Below are positions 8,166 through 16,550 of a DNA stretch of 64,000 nucleotides, piece after piece. The position numbers were made by a program, and so were the translations under genes. Where the stretch lies: contig NZ_JBEQCS010000001.1 of assembly GCF_046054195.1 (NCBI RefSeq), positions 310,001 through 374,000 of the forward strand, written 5' to 3'. The stretch is from Celerinatantimonas sp046054195. GTDB taxonomy: Bacteria > Pseudomonadota > Gammaproteobacteria > Enterobacterales > Celerinatantimonadaceae. The number at the start of each line of letters is the position of its first letter. The first letter of the stretch is position 1. Under the pieces are notes generated by a model. It did no database searches. It saw only the letters and a list, made by a program, of their open reading frames with translations, and was not told where the DNA came from.

Positions 8166-8894
8166 TCACTCTCTTCGAGGGTGTGCAGCCTCTGGAAAAG
8201 CGGGGTGGCTAAATAACTCATCGTAACTGGCCACTTCATAGTAACCATGGACATGAAATAAGGACGTCAATTTCGTTTTAATCGCCTCTTTTTGAGTGCC
8301 AACATATCCTTCAAATTCGATGCGATCATCATGCGGTATTGCGGTGAGTGATAGTCTATTTAGTTTCGTATGAAAAAAAAGAACATATTCAGCATTGTAA
8401 TCGACGGAATGGAAATATATCTTCCCATGGGGTCTTGGCGGCTTGAATGCCATTAAGGCAAACCCACCCGCTCCGACAAAGGCTAAAGGACCCATCACCA
8501 AAAAAGCGATGATGCACACGGGTATCCCAATCACACAAAAAAAGGTATTGATACTATAAGCGGCTTTGACGGCTTTTTGATAAAAGCTGCACTCAATGCC
8601 ATAAGGGGTGATCCGATACTGATAGTGCAAATCGGCCCCAGCAACCCCGTAAATAATAAATATCAAGACTGCCGTCGAAAGGAATGTTGTAGCAATTCCC
8701 AATAGATTCAATCCGCCTATAATTAAAAAAACAAATATAATGAAGCATTCCAAAGCAATCGTGAGAAATAACCTCGCCCGACGAGAAATAAATGGAACTA
8801 TTGCCTCCCACTCATAGAGTGCATCCGACTGTTTGCTTTTTTCATATCGTGGAAGCCTTTCTTTGCTGACAACAGTTTTGAATTCCAATGGCAT
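8166..8894 (-). CDS. Family-C immunity-like membrane protein (C4)
   Basis: The product is 242 aa with a longer N-terminus than families A and B: MPLEFKTVVSKERLPRYEKS, then ALYEWEAIVPF at about 26-36. Hydrophobic segments lie at about 42-62, 64-84 and 110-145 (NTFFCVIGIPVCIIAFLVMG, then GPLAFVGAGGFALMAF). A soluble domain ends HPAFPEAAHPRRE. The head and membrane module match C1, while the tail reads ASYDELFSHPAF. Immunity function is inferred. The gene ends just before the duplicated spacer and B8. Confidence 0.65.
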   Translation of the reverse strand: MPLEFKTVVSKERLPRYEKSKQSDALYEWEAIVPFISRRARLFLTIALECFIIFVFLIIGGLNLLGIATTFLSTAVLIFIIYGVAGADLHYQYRITPYGIECSFYQKAVKAAYSINTFFCVIGIPVCIIAFLVMGPLAFVGAGGFALMAFKPPRPHGKIYFHSVDYNAEYVLFFHTKLNRLSLTAIPHDDRIEFEGYVGTQKEAIKTKLTSLFHVHGYYEVASYDELFSHPAFPEAAHPRRE

Positions 8895-8965
8895 TGATAG
8901 TTTTCTGTCTTTTAAATTTTAAAAACGAATGAGATATTTACTGTGATTGTCAGTCGCTTTTATAT

Positions 8966-9670
8966 TTACTCAACTTTATTTTTCATGAGTTCTTTAAATT
9001 TAGGATGTTCATAATAATCATCCTCATCTTTCAGACGATAAGTTTCGGGATTTGATAAGATTTTAGAAAAAACAGAAATTATTTTTTCCTTTTGAGCTTC
9101 TGGATAATTTAAATAAATGTTTTCTCGGGTCCTTAAAGGGTCAGTTTTTATAGATAACCGCCTTTGTTTGATAATGACAAACATAACGTATTTGAACTCT
9201 GGATTGATTTTTCCATAATTTCTTGTCAAATCAGGCCCTAGCGGCAACCCTTTCCCAAGGATACCGGTTAATAGAAACATTCCGCCCCCCACAAAGGCCA
9301 TAGGGCCAATGACCATGGTGCCGACAATGGCAACTATTACCCCTAACACCATAAATATTGCCGTCAGTTTATAGCCAAATTCAGGGACTTTTTGGTAACT
9401 TGTATAATAGTAACCATAGCGTGTGAGATAGTAATGATACTGATAGTCTGCCCACATAAAAAATTGGATGGCTGAGGGGATAATTATCGCGCTAATAATA
9501 AGGTAGATATTTCCGTTAAAGTATATAGCGGATCCTAGGAAGAGAATAAAAACAGTTAGTGCATAAATTAATCGGACTTTATGCATATTAGGGCCTAAGG
9601 GAAGTAAAATTTCCCATTCATATAAAAGAGGAGCGGACTCTATTTTGGCCTTTTCTTCTGCGGTTATCAT
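8966..9670 (-). CDS. Family-B immunity-like membrane protein (B7)
   Basis: The product is 234 aa (MITAEEKAKIESAPLLYEWE). The N-terminal module is of the beta type (VRLIYALTVFILFLGSAIYF), shared with B1 and B4. The C-terminal module is type 1 (INPEFKYVMFVIIKQRRLS, ending MKNKVE), shared with B2, B8 and B9. The joint falls inside the nearly invariant core, so this is a clear mosaic. It follows C3 through a short vasX-tail copy whose stop overlaps the B7 ATG. Confidence 0.66.
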   Translation of the reverse strand: MITAEEKAKIESAPLLYEWEILLPLGPNMHKVRLIYALTVFILFLGSAIYFNGNIYLIISAIIIPSAIQFFMWADYQYHYYLTRYGYYYTSYQKVPEFGYKLTAIFMVLGVIVAIVGTMVIGPMAFVGGGMFLLTGILGKGLPLGPDLTRNYGKINPEFKYVMFVIIKQRRLSIKTDPLRTRENIYLNYPEAQKEKIISVFSKILSNPETYRLKDEDDYYEHPKFKELMKNKVE

Positions 9671-9699
9671 AGTGTTGGTTTGCCTATCGAACGCATACT
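9667..9699 (-). pseudogene. vasX 3'-end copy between C3 and B7
   Basis: Directly after the C3 stop the minus strand reads MRSIGKPTL-stop, the same nine last residues as vasX, and the TGA overlaps the ATG of B7. The same arrangement occurs between C2 and B4. Confidence 0.65.
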
Positions 9700-10425
9700 C
9701 TATCTTCGAGGGTGCGCAGCCTCTGGAAAAGCGGGGTGGCTGTATAACTCTTCGGAATTAGTCACTTCATAGTAACCATGGACATGAAATAAGGACATTA
9801 ATTGGGCCTTAATCGCCTCTTTTTGAGTGCCGACAAATCCTTTAAACTCGATGCGATAATCATGCGGTATGGCGATGAGTAATAATCTATTGGTTTTTTC
9901 TTGAAAAAAAAGAACATATTCAGCATCGTAATCAACGGAATGGAAAAAAATCTTCCCATGGGGTCTTGGCGGCTTGAATGCCATTAAGGCAAACCCATCC
10001 GCCCCGACAAAGGCTAAAGGCCCCATGACCAAAAAAGCGATGATGCACACGGGTATCCCAATCACACAAAAAAAGGTATTGATACTATAAACGGCTTTGA
10101 CAGCTTTTTGATAGTAGCTGCATTCAATGCCATAAGGGGTGATCCGATACTGATAGTGCAAATCGGCCCCGATAACGCCATAGGTAAGAAATAGTAAAAG
10201 CGCAAGTGATAGAGTCAAGTAACCAATAGCCAATATATCAAATGTTCCTGCGACTAAAACAGGAATTAAAGCAACACATTCCAAACCCAACGGTACCGCC
10301 CACTTCAACCATGGGGGCGCGACTGGAACCATTGCCTCCCACTCATAGAGTGCATCCGATTGTTTGCTTTTTTCATATAGAGGAAGGTCTTCGTCATCAA
10401 TGAAAACTTTAAATTCCAATGGCAT
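9700..10425 (-). CDS. Family-C immunity-like membrane protein (C3)
   Basis: The product is 241 aa. It has the second head type (MPLEFKVFIDDEDLPLYEKS, then ALYEWEAMVP) and its own membrane module (WAVPLGLECVALIPVLVAGT). The core is shared with the other C proteins (SYYQKAVKAVYSINTFFCVI). One glycine of the GAGGF motif is Asp (GADGFALMAF), which is unusual inside a hydrophobic segment. It ends HPAFPEAAHPRR. Probable inner-membrane immunity-type protein. Confidence 0.64.
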   Translation of the reverse strand: MPLEFKVFIDDEDLPLYEKSKQSDALYEWEAMVPVAPPWLKWAVPLGLECVALIPVLVAGTFDILAIGYLTLSLALLLFLTYGVIGADLHYQYRITPYGIECSYYQKAVKAVYSINTFFCVIGIPVCIIAFLVMGPLAFVGADGFALMAFKPPRPHGKIFFHSVDYDAEYVLFFQEKTNRLLLIAIPHDYRIEFKGFVGTQKEAIKAQLMSLFHVHGYYEVTNSEELYSHPAFPEAAHPRR

Positions 10426-10497
10426 TAGATATATTTCTATTTTTAAATAGTTAAAACAAATGGATTAATTGCTGTGATTGTCCGTTGCTTTTTAAAT

Positions 10498-11205
10498 CTA
10501 ATCAATTTTGTTTTCTTTTAACTCTTTAAATCTTGGGTGTTCTGCCCAATCATCAGTAGTTTTAACCCGATAAATTTCAGAGCTCGATAAAATTTTAGTT
10601 AAAACAGATATTATCTCTTTCTGATATTTAGAAGAGTAATATAAGCAAATAGTATAGTCTGTTTTCATCGGCTCTGTTGTTAACCAAATTTTTTTAGTCT
10701 CAATGACTAAGAATAAAATATATTTAAATTCAAAGTGGAACGCATTATAGTGCTTGGTCATATCAGGCCCTAGCGGCAACCCTTTCCCAAGGATACCCGT
10801 TAATAGAAACATTCCGCCTCCCACAAAGGCCATAGGGCCAATGACCATGGTGCCGACAATGGCAACTATTACCCCTAACACCATAAATATTGCCGTCAGT
10901 TTATAGCCAAATTCAGGGACTTTTTGGTAACTCGTATAATAGTAACCATAGCGCGTGAGATAGTAATGATACTGATAGTCTGCACCCACAAAAAATTGAA
11001 AGGTAGGTGGTATGAAAATAGCAAGAATTGTAAAGAAAATAAGTTCATCGGCATATATGCCACAGCCAATCAAAAAGAAGAATGCTGTTAATGAGAAAAT
11101 TAATCGGAATTTATGCATATTAGGGCCTAAAGGCACCAGTGTTTCCCATTCAAATAAAATAGGGGCATTTTCTATTTGAGAAATTTTTTCTTCTGTAAGA
11201 TTCAC
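10498..11205 (-). CDS. Family-B immunity-like membrane protein (B6)
   Basis: The product is 235 aa and starts with GTG (MNLTEEKISQIENAPILFEW). It has the alpha N-terminal module (FRLIFSLTAFFFLIGCGIY) joined through the common core to a C-terminal module found nowhere else in the window (HYNAFHFEFKYILFLVIETK, ending LKENKID). It follows A3 and a C-gene tail. If the C-terminal domain sets specificity, this copy should recognise something different from its neighbours; that is inference. Confidence 0.65.
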   Translation of the reverse strand: MNLTEEKISQIENAPILFEWETLVPLGPNMHKFRLIFSLTAFFFLIGCGIYADELIFFTILAIFIPPTFQFFVGADYQYHYYLTRYGYYYTSYQKVPEFGYKLTAIFMVLGVIVAIVGTMVIGPMAFVGGGMFLLTGILGKGLPLGPDMTKHYNAFHFEFKYILFLVIETKKIWLTTEPMKTDYTICLYYSSKYQKEIISVLTKILSSSEIYRVKTTDDWAEHPRFKELKENKID

Positions 11206-11212
11206 TATTCGT

Positions 11213-11326
11213 TCAGCCTAATTCGTTAGCATGGACTATCAGATGTCTTTGTGCTGAAGTAGTAAAATAAGTAGGATAGTGAAATAATTCATCGTAATTA
11301 GAAAGTTCATTGTAGCCGGTGACTAA
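11213..11326 (-). pseudogene. 3' tail of a lost family-C gene, downstream of A3
   Basis: The sequence is homologous to the C tails after A1 and A2 (GYNELSNYDELFHYPTY-like) and ends TGA at 11213-11215, seven bases before the GTG of B6. It marks the second half of the C gene that A3 interrupts or replaced. Confidence 0.6.
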
Positions 11327-11393
11327 CTTTTAATAATAATATTATCAGTACAGAAAGATAAAGATTAATTTAAAGAAATATCAATATACTTTA

Positions 11394-12125
11394 TTAATTT
11401 TGCGACTGTTGGTTCGCACTATTTATAGCTTCACAATATTTAGGGTGATTACATGCTTCAATAAAAGAATTGGATTTATAATACTCACAGTTCTTGGCTA
11501 GTTTTTTAATTTCCTTATTAACTTTATCTTTTACATTGTTATCAACGTTAATAGAATGATAATTTCTAAAATTAAAAGGGTTGCTAATTATTATTATTTT
11601 GTTTTCATCTTGAATATCAAAAATGTAATATTCTTCACCATCCTTGAAATCTTTATAAGTTATTTTGGGTGAGGGGATCATGTTTTTTTTGCCTGCAGCT
11701 AAGCCTATCAGTAAGAATATCCCACCTCCAATAAATGCCTTTGGACCAACAACGATAAATCCTACAATGGCGACAATCCCCCCTGTTGCCATGACAAAAT
11801 GGGCAATGTAGTACATAATTCGTGGTACTTGTTGGTAATGCTCATAAACATACCCATACTTAGTGAATTTGTATGAATATAGATAATTGGCCATTATCAC
11901 AAAATACATTATCCAACTCATTAAAATTGTCGTTACTGCGAGGAAAATAATGCCTACTAAATCTTTGTAAATATAGCCAGTAACTATTAATATAGTAAAA
12001 AAAACTAAAAAAATAAACAGAGTCATAAGTCGTCTAACCTTCTCTGTATGATATGGAACGATAATCTTCCACTCCAGCAAAGCCGCTGCTGAATCTATCT
12101 TTGACTTTCTATCATCTAAATTCAT
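11394..12125 (-). CDS. Family-A immunity-like membrane protein (A3)
   Basis: The product is 243 aa. The start is as in A1 (MNLDDRKSKIDSAAALLEWK), but the first membrane pair differs (LVFFTILIVTGYIYKDLVGI), as do the motif (YEHYQQVPR instead of YEYYQKVPK) and the C-terminal domain (YYIFDIQDENKIIIISNPFN). The glycine-rich VGPKAFIGGGIFLLIGL core is unchanged. It is nearly identical to A4. The start overlaps the stop of a 43-codon C head. Confidence 0.65.
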   Translation of the reverse strand: MNLDDRKSKIDSAAALLEWKIIVPYHTEKVRRLMTLFIFLVFFTILIVTGYIYKDLVGIIFLAVTTILMSWIMYFVIMANYLYSYKFTKYGYVYEHYQQVPRIMYYIAHFVMATGGIVAIVGFIVVGPKAFIGGGIFLLIGLAAGKKNMIPSPKITYKDFKDGEEYYIFDIQDENKIIIISNPFNFRNYHSINVDNNVKDKVNKEIKKLAKNCEYYKSNSFIEACNHPKYCEAINSANQQSQN

Positions 12126-12253
12126 ATTTGCCTTTTATCGAGGTGAAGATGGAATGATTGAACCATTGCTTCCCACTCATAGAGCACATCCGACTGTTTG
12201 CTTTTTTTATACAGAGGAAGGTCTTCGTCATCAATGAAAATTTTAAATTCCAT
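12122..12253 (-). pseudogene. C-gene head, 43-codon open frame overlapping A3 start
   Basis: From ATG 12253 the frame reads MEFKIFIDDEDLPLYKKS and then YEWEAMVQSFHLHLDKRQI, with a TGA that overlaps the A3 ATG. It lacks the first codons (MPL) of intact family-C heads because the sequence upstream has been joined to B5. Confidence 0.6.
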
Positions 12254-12262
12254 TTGATGTTC

Positions 12263-12970
12263 TTAATCAACCTGACTTTCTACTAATTCCTTTATTCTAG
12301 GGTGGTTGACATATTCATCATCATTTTTAACATAATATATTTCAGGTTTTAAAAGAATTTTACAAAGAATAGATATTAATTTATCTTGCTCCTCTGGTGG
12401 ATAATTTATCATATCAGTCAATCTTATTCTCATAGGGTTAGTATTTATGCTTATTTGATTTTTTTCTGTTATGATAAATAATATATATTTGAAGTCAGAA
12501 TGGAATTCATTATACTCTCTCGTCAAATCTGGTCCTAGCGGCAACCCTTTTCCAAGGATACCCGTTAATAGAAACATGCCACCACCCACAAAAGCCATAG
12601 GACCAATGACCATGGTGCCGACGATGGCAACAACCACCCCTAACACCATAAATATTGCCGTCAGTTTATAGCCAAATTCAGGGACTTTTTGGTAACTCGT
12701 ATAATAGTAACCATTGCGCGTGAGATAGTAGTGATACTGATAGTCCGCGAGCATAAAAAATTGAGTACCAAAAGACATTACAATCGCAACAATGATAAAA
12801 GTAATATATAGCTCGGTATATATGGCACATCCTAGGAAAAAGAAGAACATAGCGATAGATAAAATTAGACGAACTCTATGCATATGTTTTCCAGGATATC
12901 CCAAAGTTTCCCATTCATATAAAATAGGGGCATTTTCTATTTGGGCAATTTGTTCTTGTGTGAGGTTCAC
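12263..12970 (-). CDS. Family-B immunity-like membrane protein (B5)
   Basis: The product is 235 aa and starts with GTG (MNLTQEQIAQIENAPILYEW). It has the gamma N-terminal module (TLGYPGKHMHRVRLILSIAM, then AIYTELYITF), shared with B2. A conserved Tyr in the core is Asn (YYLTRNGYYYT). Its C-terminal module is unique (YNEFHSDFKYILFIITEKN, ending LVESQVD). It lies only about 10 bases from the head of the next unit, a shorter gap than elsewhere. Confidence 0.65.
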   Translation of the reverse strand: MNLTQEQIAQIENAPILYEWETLGYPGKHMHRVRLILSIAMFFFFLGCAIYTELYITFIIVAIVMSFGTQFFMLADYQYHYYLTRNGYYYTSYQKVPEFGYKLTAIFMVLGVVVAIVGTMVIGPMAFVGGGMFLLTGILGKGLPLGPDLTREYNEFHSDFKYILFIITEKNQISINTNPMRIRLTDMINYPPEEQDKLISILCKILLKPEIYYVKNDDEYVNHPRIKELVESQVD

Positions 12971-12977
12971 TATTCGT

Positions 12978-13088
12978 TCAGCCTAATTCGTTAGCGTGGG
13001 CTATCAGATGTCTTTGTGCTGAAATAGTAAAATAAGCAGGATGGTGAAATAATTCATCGTAATTAGAAAGTTCATTGTAGCCGGTGAC
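12978..13088 (-). pseudogene. 3' tail of a lost family-C gene, downstream of A4
   Basis: This is the same C-tail sequence as at 11213-11326 (GYNELSNYDELFHHPAY) and ends TGA 12978-12980, seven bases upstream of the B5 GTG. Confidence 0.6.
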
Positions 13089-13155
13089 TAACTTTTAATA
13101 ATATTATCAGTAAAGAAAGATCAAGATTAATTTAAAGAAATATCAATATACTTTA

Positions 13156-13887
13156 TTAATTTTGCAGTTGTTGGTTTGCACTATTTATAGCTTCACAATA
13201 TTTAGGATGATTACATGCTTCAATAAAAGAATTGGATTTATAATACTCACAGTTCGTGGCTAATTTTTTAATTTCCTTATTAACTTTATCCTTTACATTG
13301 TTATCAGCATTAATAGAATGATAATTTCTAAAATTAAAAGGGTTGCTAATTATTATTATTTTATTTTCATCTTGAATATCAAAAATGAAATATTCTTCAC
13401 CATCCTTGAAATCTTTATAAGTTATTTTGGGTGATGGGATCATGTTTTTTTTGCCTGTAGCTAAGCCTATCAGTAAGAATATTCCACCTCCAATAAATGC
13501 CTTTGGACCAACAACGATAAATCCTACAATGGCGACAATCCCCCCTGTTGCCATGACAAAATGGGCAATGTAGTACATAATTCGTGGTACTTGTTGGTAA
13601 TGCTCATAAACATACCCATACTTAGTGAATTTGTATGAATATAGATAATTGGCCATTATCACAAAATACATTATCCAACTCATTAAGATTGTCGTTACTG
13701 CGAGGAAAGTAATGCTAACTAAATCTTTGTAAATATAGCCAGTAACTATTAATATAGTAAAAAAAACTAAAAAAATAAACAGAGTCATAAGTCGTCTAAC
13801 CTTCTCTGTATGATATGGAACGATAATCTTCCACTCCAGCAAAGCCGCTGCTGAGTCTATCTTTGACTTTCTATCATCTAAATTCAT
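13156..13887 (-). CDS. Family-A immunity-like membrane protein (A4)
   Basis: The product is 243 aa and differs from A3 at only about six to eight positions, among them SITFLAV for GIIFLAV near 58 and LATGKKN for LAAGKKN near 145. It has the same two membrane pairs, YEHYQQVPR and glycine-rich core. A3 with its C-tail and A4 with its C-tail form neighbouring near-identical units, which suggests a recent tandem duplication of an A-B pair. The start overlaps a 45-codon C head. Confidence 0.65.
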   Translation of the reverse strand: MNLDDRKSKIDSAAALLEWKIIVPYHTEKVRRLMTLFIFLVFFTILIVTGYIYKDLVSITFLAVTTILMSWIMYFVIMANYLYSYKFTKYGYVYEHYQQVPRIMYYIAHFVMATGGIVAIVGFIVVGPKAFIGGGIFLLIGLATGKKNMIPSPKITYKDFKDGEEYFIFDIQDENKIIIISNPFNFRNYHSINADNNVKDKVNKEIKKLATNCEYYKSNSFIEACNHPKYCEAINSANQQLQN

Positions 13888-14021
13888 ATTTGCCTTTTAT
13901 CGAGGTGAAGATGGAATGATTGAACCATTGCTTCCCACTCATAGAGCACATCCGACTGTTTGCTTTTTTCATACAGAGGAAGGTCTTCGTCATCAATGAA
14001 AACTTTAAATTCCAATGGCAT
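13884..14021 (-). pseudogene. C-gene head, 45-codon open frame overlapping A4 start
   Basis: From ATG 14021 the frame reads MPLEFKVFIDDEDLPLYEKS, then YEWEAMVQSFHLHLDKRQI, and stops with TGA overlapping the A4 ATG. The first 34 or so residues equal the heads of C2 and C3, and the rest is unrelated to family C. Confidence 0.6.
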
Positions 14022-14094
14022 TAGATATATTTCTATTTTTTAAATAGTTAAAACAAAGGGATTAGTTGCTGTGATTGTCAGTTGTTTTTTAAAT

Positions 14095-14799
14095 CTAATC
14101 AATTCTATTTTTAATGAGTTCCTGTGCTCTGGGATGTTTAGAAAATTCTTCATCGCTTTTAATATGATATGTTTCAGGGTTGGACAAGATTTTTGTGAAG
14201 ATATTGATGAGTTTTTGTTCATCTGTTTTAGAATAATCAATAATATAGTTATATTTTCTCTGCATGGGGTCAGTTTTTATCCATAATTGACTTCGTTCTT
14301 CCATTACAAATAGAACATGCTTAAATTTTGGATTTATAATCTTATAATTCCGCGTCAAATCTGGTCCTAACGGCAACCCTTTTCCAAGGATACCCGTTAA
14401 TAGAAACATGCCACCACCCACAAAAGCCACGGGGCCAACGACCATGGTACCGACAATAGCAACAATCACCCCTAATACCATAAATATAGCCGTCAGTTTA
14501 TAGCCAAATTCAGGGACTTTTTGGTAACTTGTATAATAGTAACCATAGCGTGTGAGATAGTAATGATACTGATAGTCTGCCCACATAAAAAATTGAATGG
14601 CTGGGGGGATAATTATCGCGCTAATAATAAGGTAGATATTTCCGTTAAAGTATATAGCGGATCCTAGGAAGAGAATAAAAACAGTTAGTGCATAAATTAA
14701 TCGGACTTTATGCATATTAGGGCCTAAGGGAAGTAAAATTTCCCATTCATATAAAAGAGGGGCATTTTCTATTTTGGCCTTTTCTTCTGCTGTGATCAT
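14095..14799 (-). CDS. Family-B immunity-like membrane protein (B4)
   Basis: The product is 234 aa (MITAEEKAKIENAPLLYEWE). It has the beta N-terminal module (VRLIYALTVFILFLGSAIYF) and the type-2 C-terminal module (INPKFKHVLFVMEERSQLW, ending LIKNRID). It is the same combination as B1, the copy next to vasX, making it one of the best candidates for a recent B1 duplicate. The core reads TMVVGPVAFVGGG, with Val for Met. Confidence 0.66.
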   Translation of the reverse strand: MITAEEKAKIENAPLLYEWEILLPLGPNMHKVRLIYALTVFILFLGSAIYFNGNIYLIISAIIIPPAIQFFMWADYQYHYYLTRYGYYYTSYQKVPEFGYKLTAIFMVLGVIVAIVGTMVVGPVAFVGGGMFLLTGILGKGLPLGPDLTRNYKIINPKFKHVLFVMEERSQLWIKTDPMQRKYNYIIDYSKTDEQKLINIFTKILSNPETYHIKSDEEFSKHPRAQELIKNRID

Positions 14800-14828
14800 A
14801 ATGTAGGTTTGCCTATCGAACGCATACT
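14796..14828 (-). pseudogene. vasX 3'-end copy between C2 and B4
   Basis: After the C2 stop the minus strand encodes MRSIGKPTL-stop, like the end of vasX, with the TGA overlapping the B4 ATG. It matches the C3-B7 junction. Confidence 0.65.
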
Positions 14829-15563
14829 CTATCTTCGAGGGTGCGCAGCCTCTGGAAAAGCAGAGTGGCTGTATAACTCTTCGAAATTGGTCACTTCATA
14901 GTAACCATGGACATGAAATAAAGACATCAATTGGGTTTTAATCGCCTCTTTTTGAGTGCCAACATACCCTTCAAATTCGATATGATAGTCATGCGGTATG
15001 GCGGTGAGTGATAGTGTATTTAGTTTCGTATGAAAAAAAAGAACATATTCAGCGTCGTAATCGACAGTATCGAAAAAAATCTTCCCATGGGGTCTTGGCG
15101 GCTTGAATGCCATTAAGGCAAACCCACCGGCCCCGACAAAGGCTAAAGGCCCCATCACCAAAAAAGCGATGATGCACACGGGTATCCCAATTACACAAAA
15201 AAACGTATTGATACTATAAACGGCTTTGACGGCTTTGACGGCTTTTTGATAGTAGCTGCTCTCAATGCCATAAGGGGTGATCCGATACTGATAGTGCAAA
15301 TCGGCCCCGATAACGCCGTAGCCAAGAAAAAGTAGAAGAGGCGTCGTTAGTAGGATAAAACTAATCCCAATTAAATCAATTCCCCCAATCGATAAAAAAA
15401 CAATGAATGCGAAGCATTCCGCAATGGCAGGAACAAGCCACCGAGAATAAGGTGGAATAGGTGGAACCATTTCTTCCCACTCATAGAGTGCATCCGACTG
15501 TTTGCTTTTTTCATACAGAGGAAGGTCTTCGTCATCAATGAAAACTTTAAATTCTAATGGCAT
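14829..15563 (-). CDS. Family-C immunity-like membrane protein (C2), with 9-bp duplication
   Basis: The product is 244 aa. It has the head of type VFIDDEDLPLYEKS, then YEWEEMVPPIPP, and a membrane module seen only here (WLVPAIAECFAFIVFLSIGG). The core carries KAVKAVKAVYS where the others have KAVKAVYS or KAVKAAYS. The DNA shows a 9-base tandem duplication near 15225-15245, so the reading frame is kept. It ends HSAFPEAAHPRR. Probable immunity-type inner-membrane protein. Confidence 0.64.
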   Translation of the reverse strand: MPLEFKVFIDDEDLPLYEKSKQSDALYEWEEMVPPIPPYSRWLVPAIAECFAFIVFLSIGGIDLIGISFILLTTPLLLFLGYGVIGADLHYQYRITPYGIESSYYQKAVKAVKAVYSINTFFCVIGIPVCIIAFLVMGPLAFVGAGGFALMAFKPPRPHGKIFFDTVDYDAEYVLFFHTKLNTLSLTAIPHDYHIEFEGYVGTQKEAIKTQLMSLFHVHGYYEVTNFEELYSHSAFPEAAHPRR

Positions 15564-15635
15564 TAGATATATTTCTATTTTTTTAAATAGTTAAAAAATG
15601 GATTAGTTGCTGTGGTTGTCCGTTGCTTTTTAAAT

Positions 15636-16340
15636 CTAATCAATTCTATTTTTAATAAGTTCCTGTGCTCTGGGATGTTTAGAAAATTCTTCATCGCTTT
15701 TAATATGGTATGTCTCTGGGTTGGATAAGATTTTTGTGAAGATATTGATGATTTTTTTTTCATCACTCTTAGAATAATTAATAGTATAGTTATATTTTAT
15801 CTGCATGGGGTCAGTTTTTATCCATAATTGACTTCGTGCTTCCATTACAAATAGAACATGCTTAAATTTTGGATTTATAATCTTATAATTCCGCGTCATA
15901 TCCGGTCCTAACGGCAACCCTTTTCCAAGGATCCCCGTTAATAGAAACATGCCACCCCCCACAAAAGCCATGGGGCCAACAACAAATGTGCCGACAATAG
16001 CAACAATCACCCCTAACACCATAAATATCGCTGTCAGTTTATAACCAAATTCAGGGACTTTTTGATAATGGGTATAATAGTAACCATAGCGCGTGAGATA
16101 GTAATGATACTGATAGTCTGCACCCACAAAAAATTGAAAGATAGGTGGTATGAAAATAGCAAGAATTGTAAAGAAAATAAGTTCATCGGCATATATGCCA
16201 CAGCCAATCAAAAAGAAGAAGGCTGTTAATGAGAAAATCAATCGGAATTTATGCATATTAGGGCCTAAGGGAACCAATATTTCCCATTCATATAAAAGAG
16301 GAGCGGACTCTATTTTGGCCTTTTCTTCTGCTGTTATCAT
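15636..16340 (-). CDS. Family-B immunity-like membrane protein (B3)
   Basis: The product is 234 aa (MITAEEKAKIESAPLLYEWE). It has the alpha N-terminal module (FRLIFSLTAFFFLIGCGIY), as in B6, B8 and B9, and the type-2 C-terminal module (INPKFKHVLFVMEARSQLW, ending LIKNRID), as in B1 and B4. It is a mosaic with the joint in the core, which here reads TFVVGPMAFVGGG. The ATG overlaps the stop of a vasX-tail copy. Confidence 0.66.
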   Translation of the reverse strand: MITAEEKAKIESAPLLYEWEILVPLGPNMHKFRLIFSLTAFFFLIGCGIYADELIFFTILAIFIPPIFQFFVGADYQYHYYLTRYGYYYTHYQKVPEFGYKLTAIFMVLGVIVAIVGTFVVGPMAFVGGGMFLLTGILGKGLPLGPDMTRNYKIINPKFKHVLFVMEARSQLWIKTDPMQIKYNYTINYSKSDEKKIINIFTKILSNPETYHIKSDEEFSKHPRAQELIKNRID

Positions 16341-16550
16341 AATGTCGGTTTGCCTATGGAACGCATGGGAATATTTTTGTCTAGTCTGACATATTTCTTT
16401 TTCTAATTTGTGTGTTGCAATTTATGTATTCACCAAAGGTGACCATCTATGCGACTATTCATGTGCCCTTATTTTGTGTTCATATGCGCGCTATGCCACT
16501 GCAATCGCCAACCAGTATCATGGATCATGGGCGTCGTGCAGGGGAACCTA
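16337..16550 (-). pseudogene. vasX 3'-end copy plus duplicated spacer before B3
   Basis: The last 14 codons of vasX (DKNIPMRSIGKPTL-stop) are repeated exactly at the protein level and overlap the B3 ATG. Further upstream, after an in-frame TAG, comes about 165 bp that is nearly the same as 8004-8165. The two blocks must have been copied together with their B gene. Confidence 0.65.

Noticed and set aside
8030..8216. Two plus-strand frames of 60 codons in the spacer before B8, with a counterpart at 16408-16666
   Set aside because: They lie in the duplicated spacer and run into the C genes on the other strand. The frames are not kept alike between the two copies.
14040..14286. Frames of 60-70 codons overlapping B4 on both strands
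   Set aside because: They overlap the conserved C-terminal module of B4 and recur as shadows in the other B copies.
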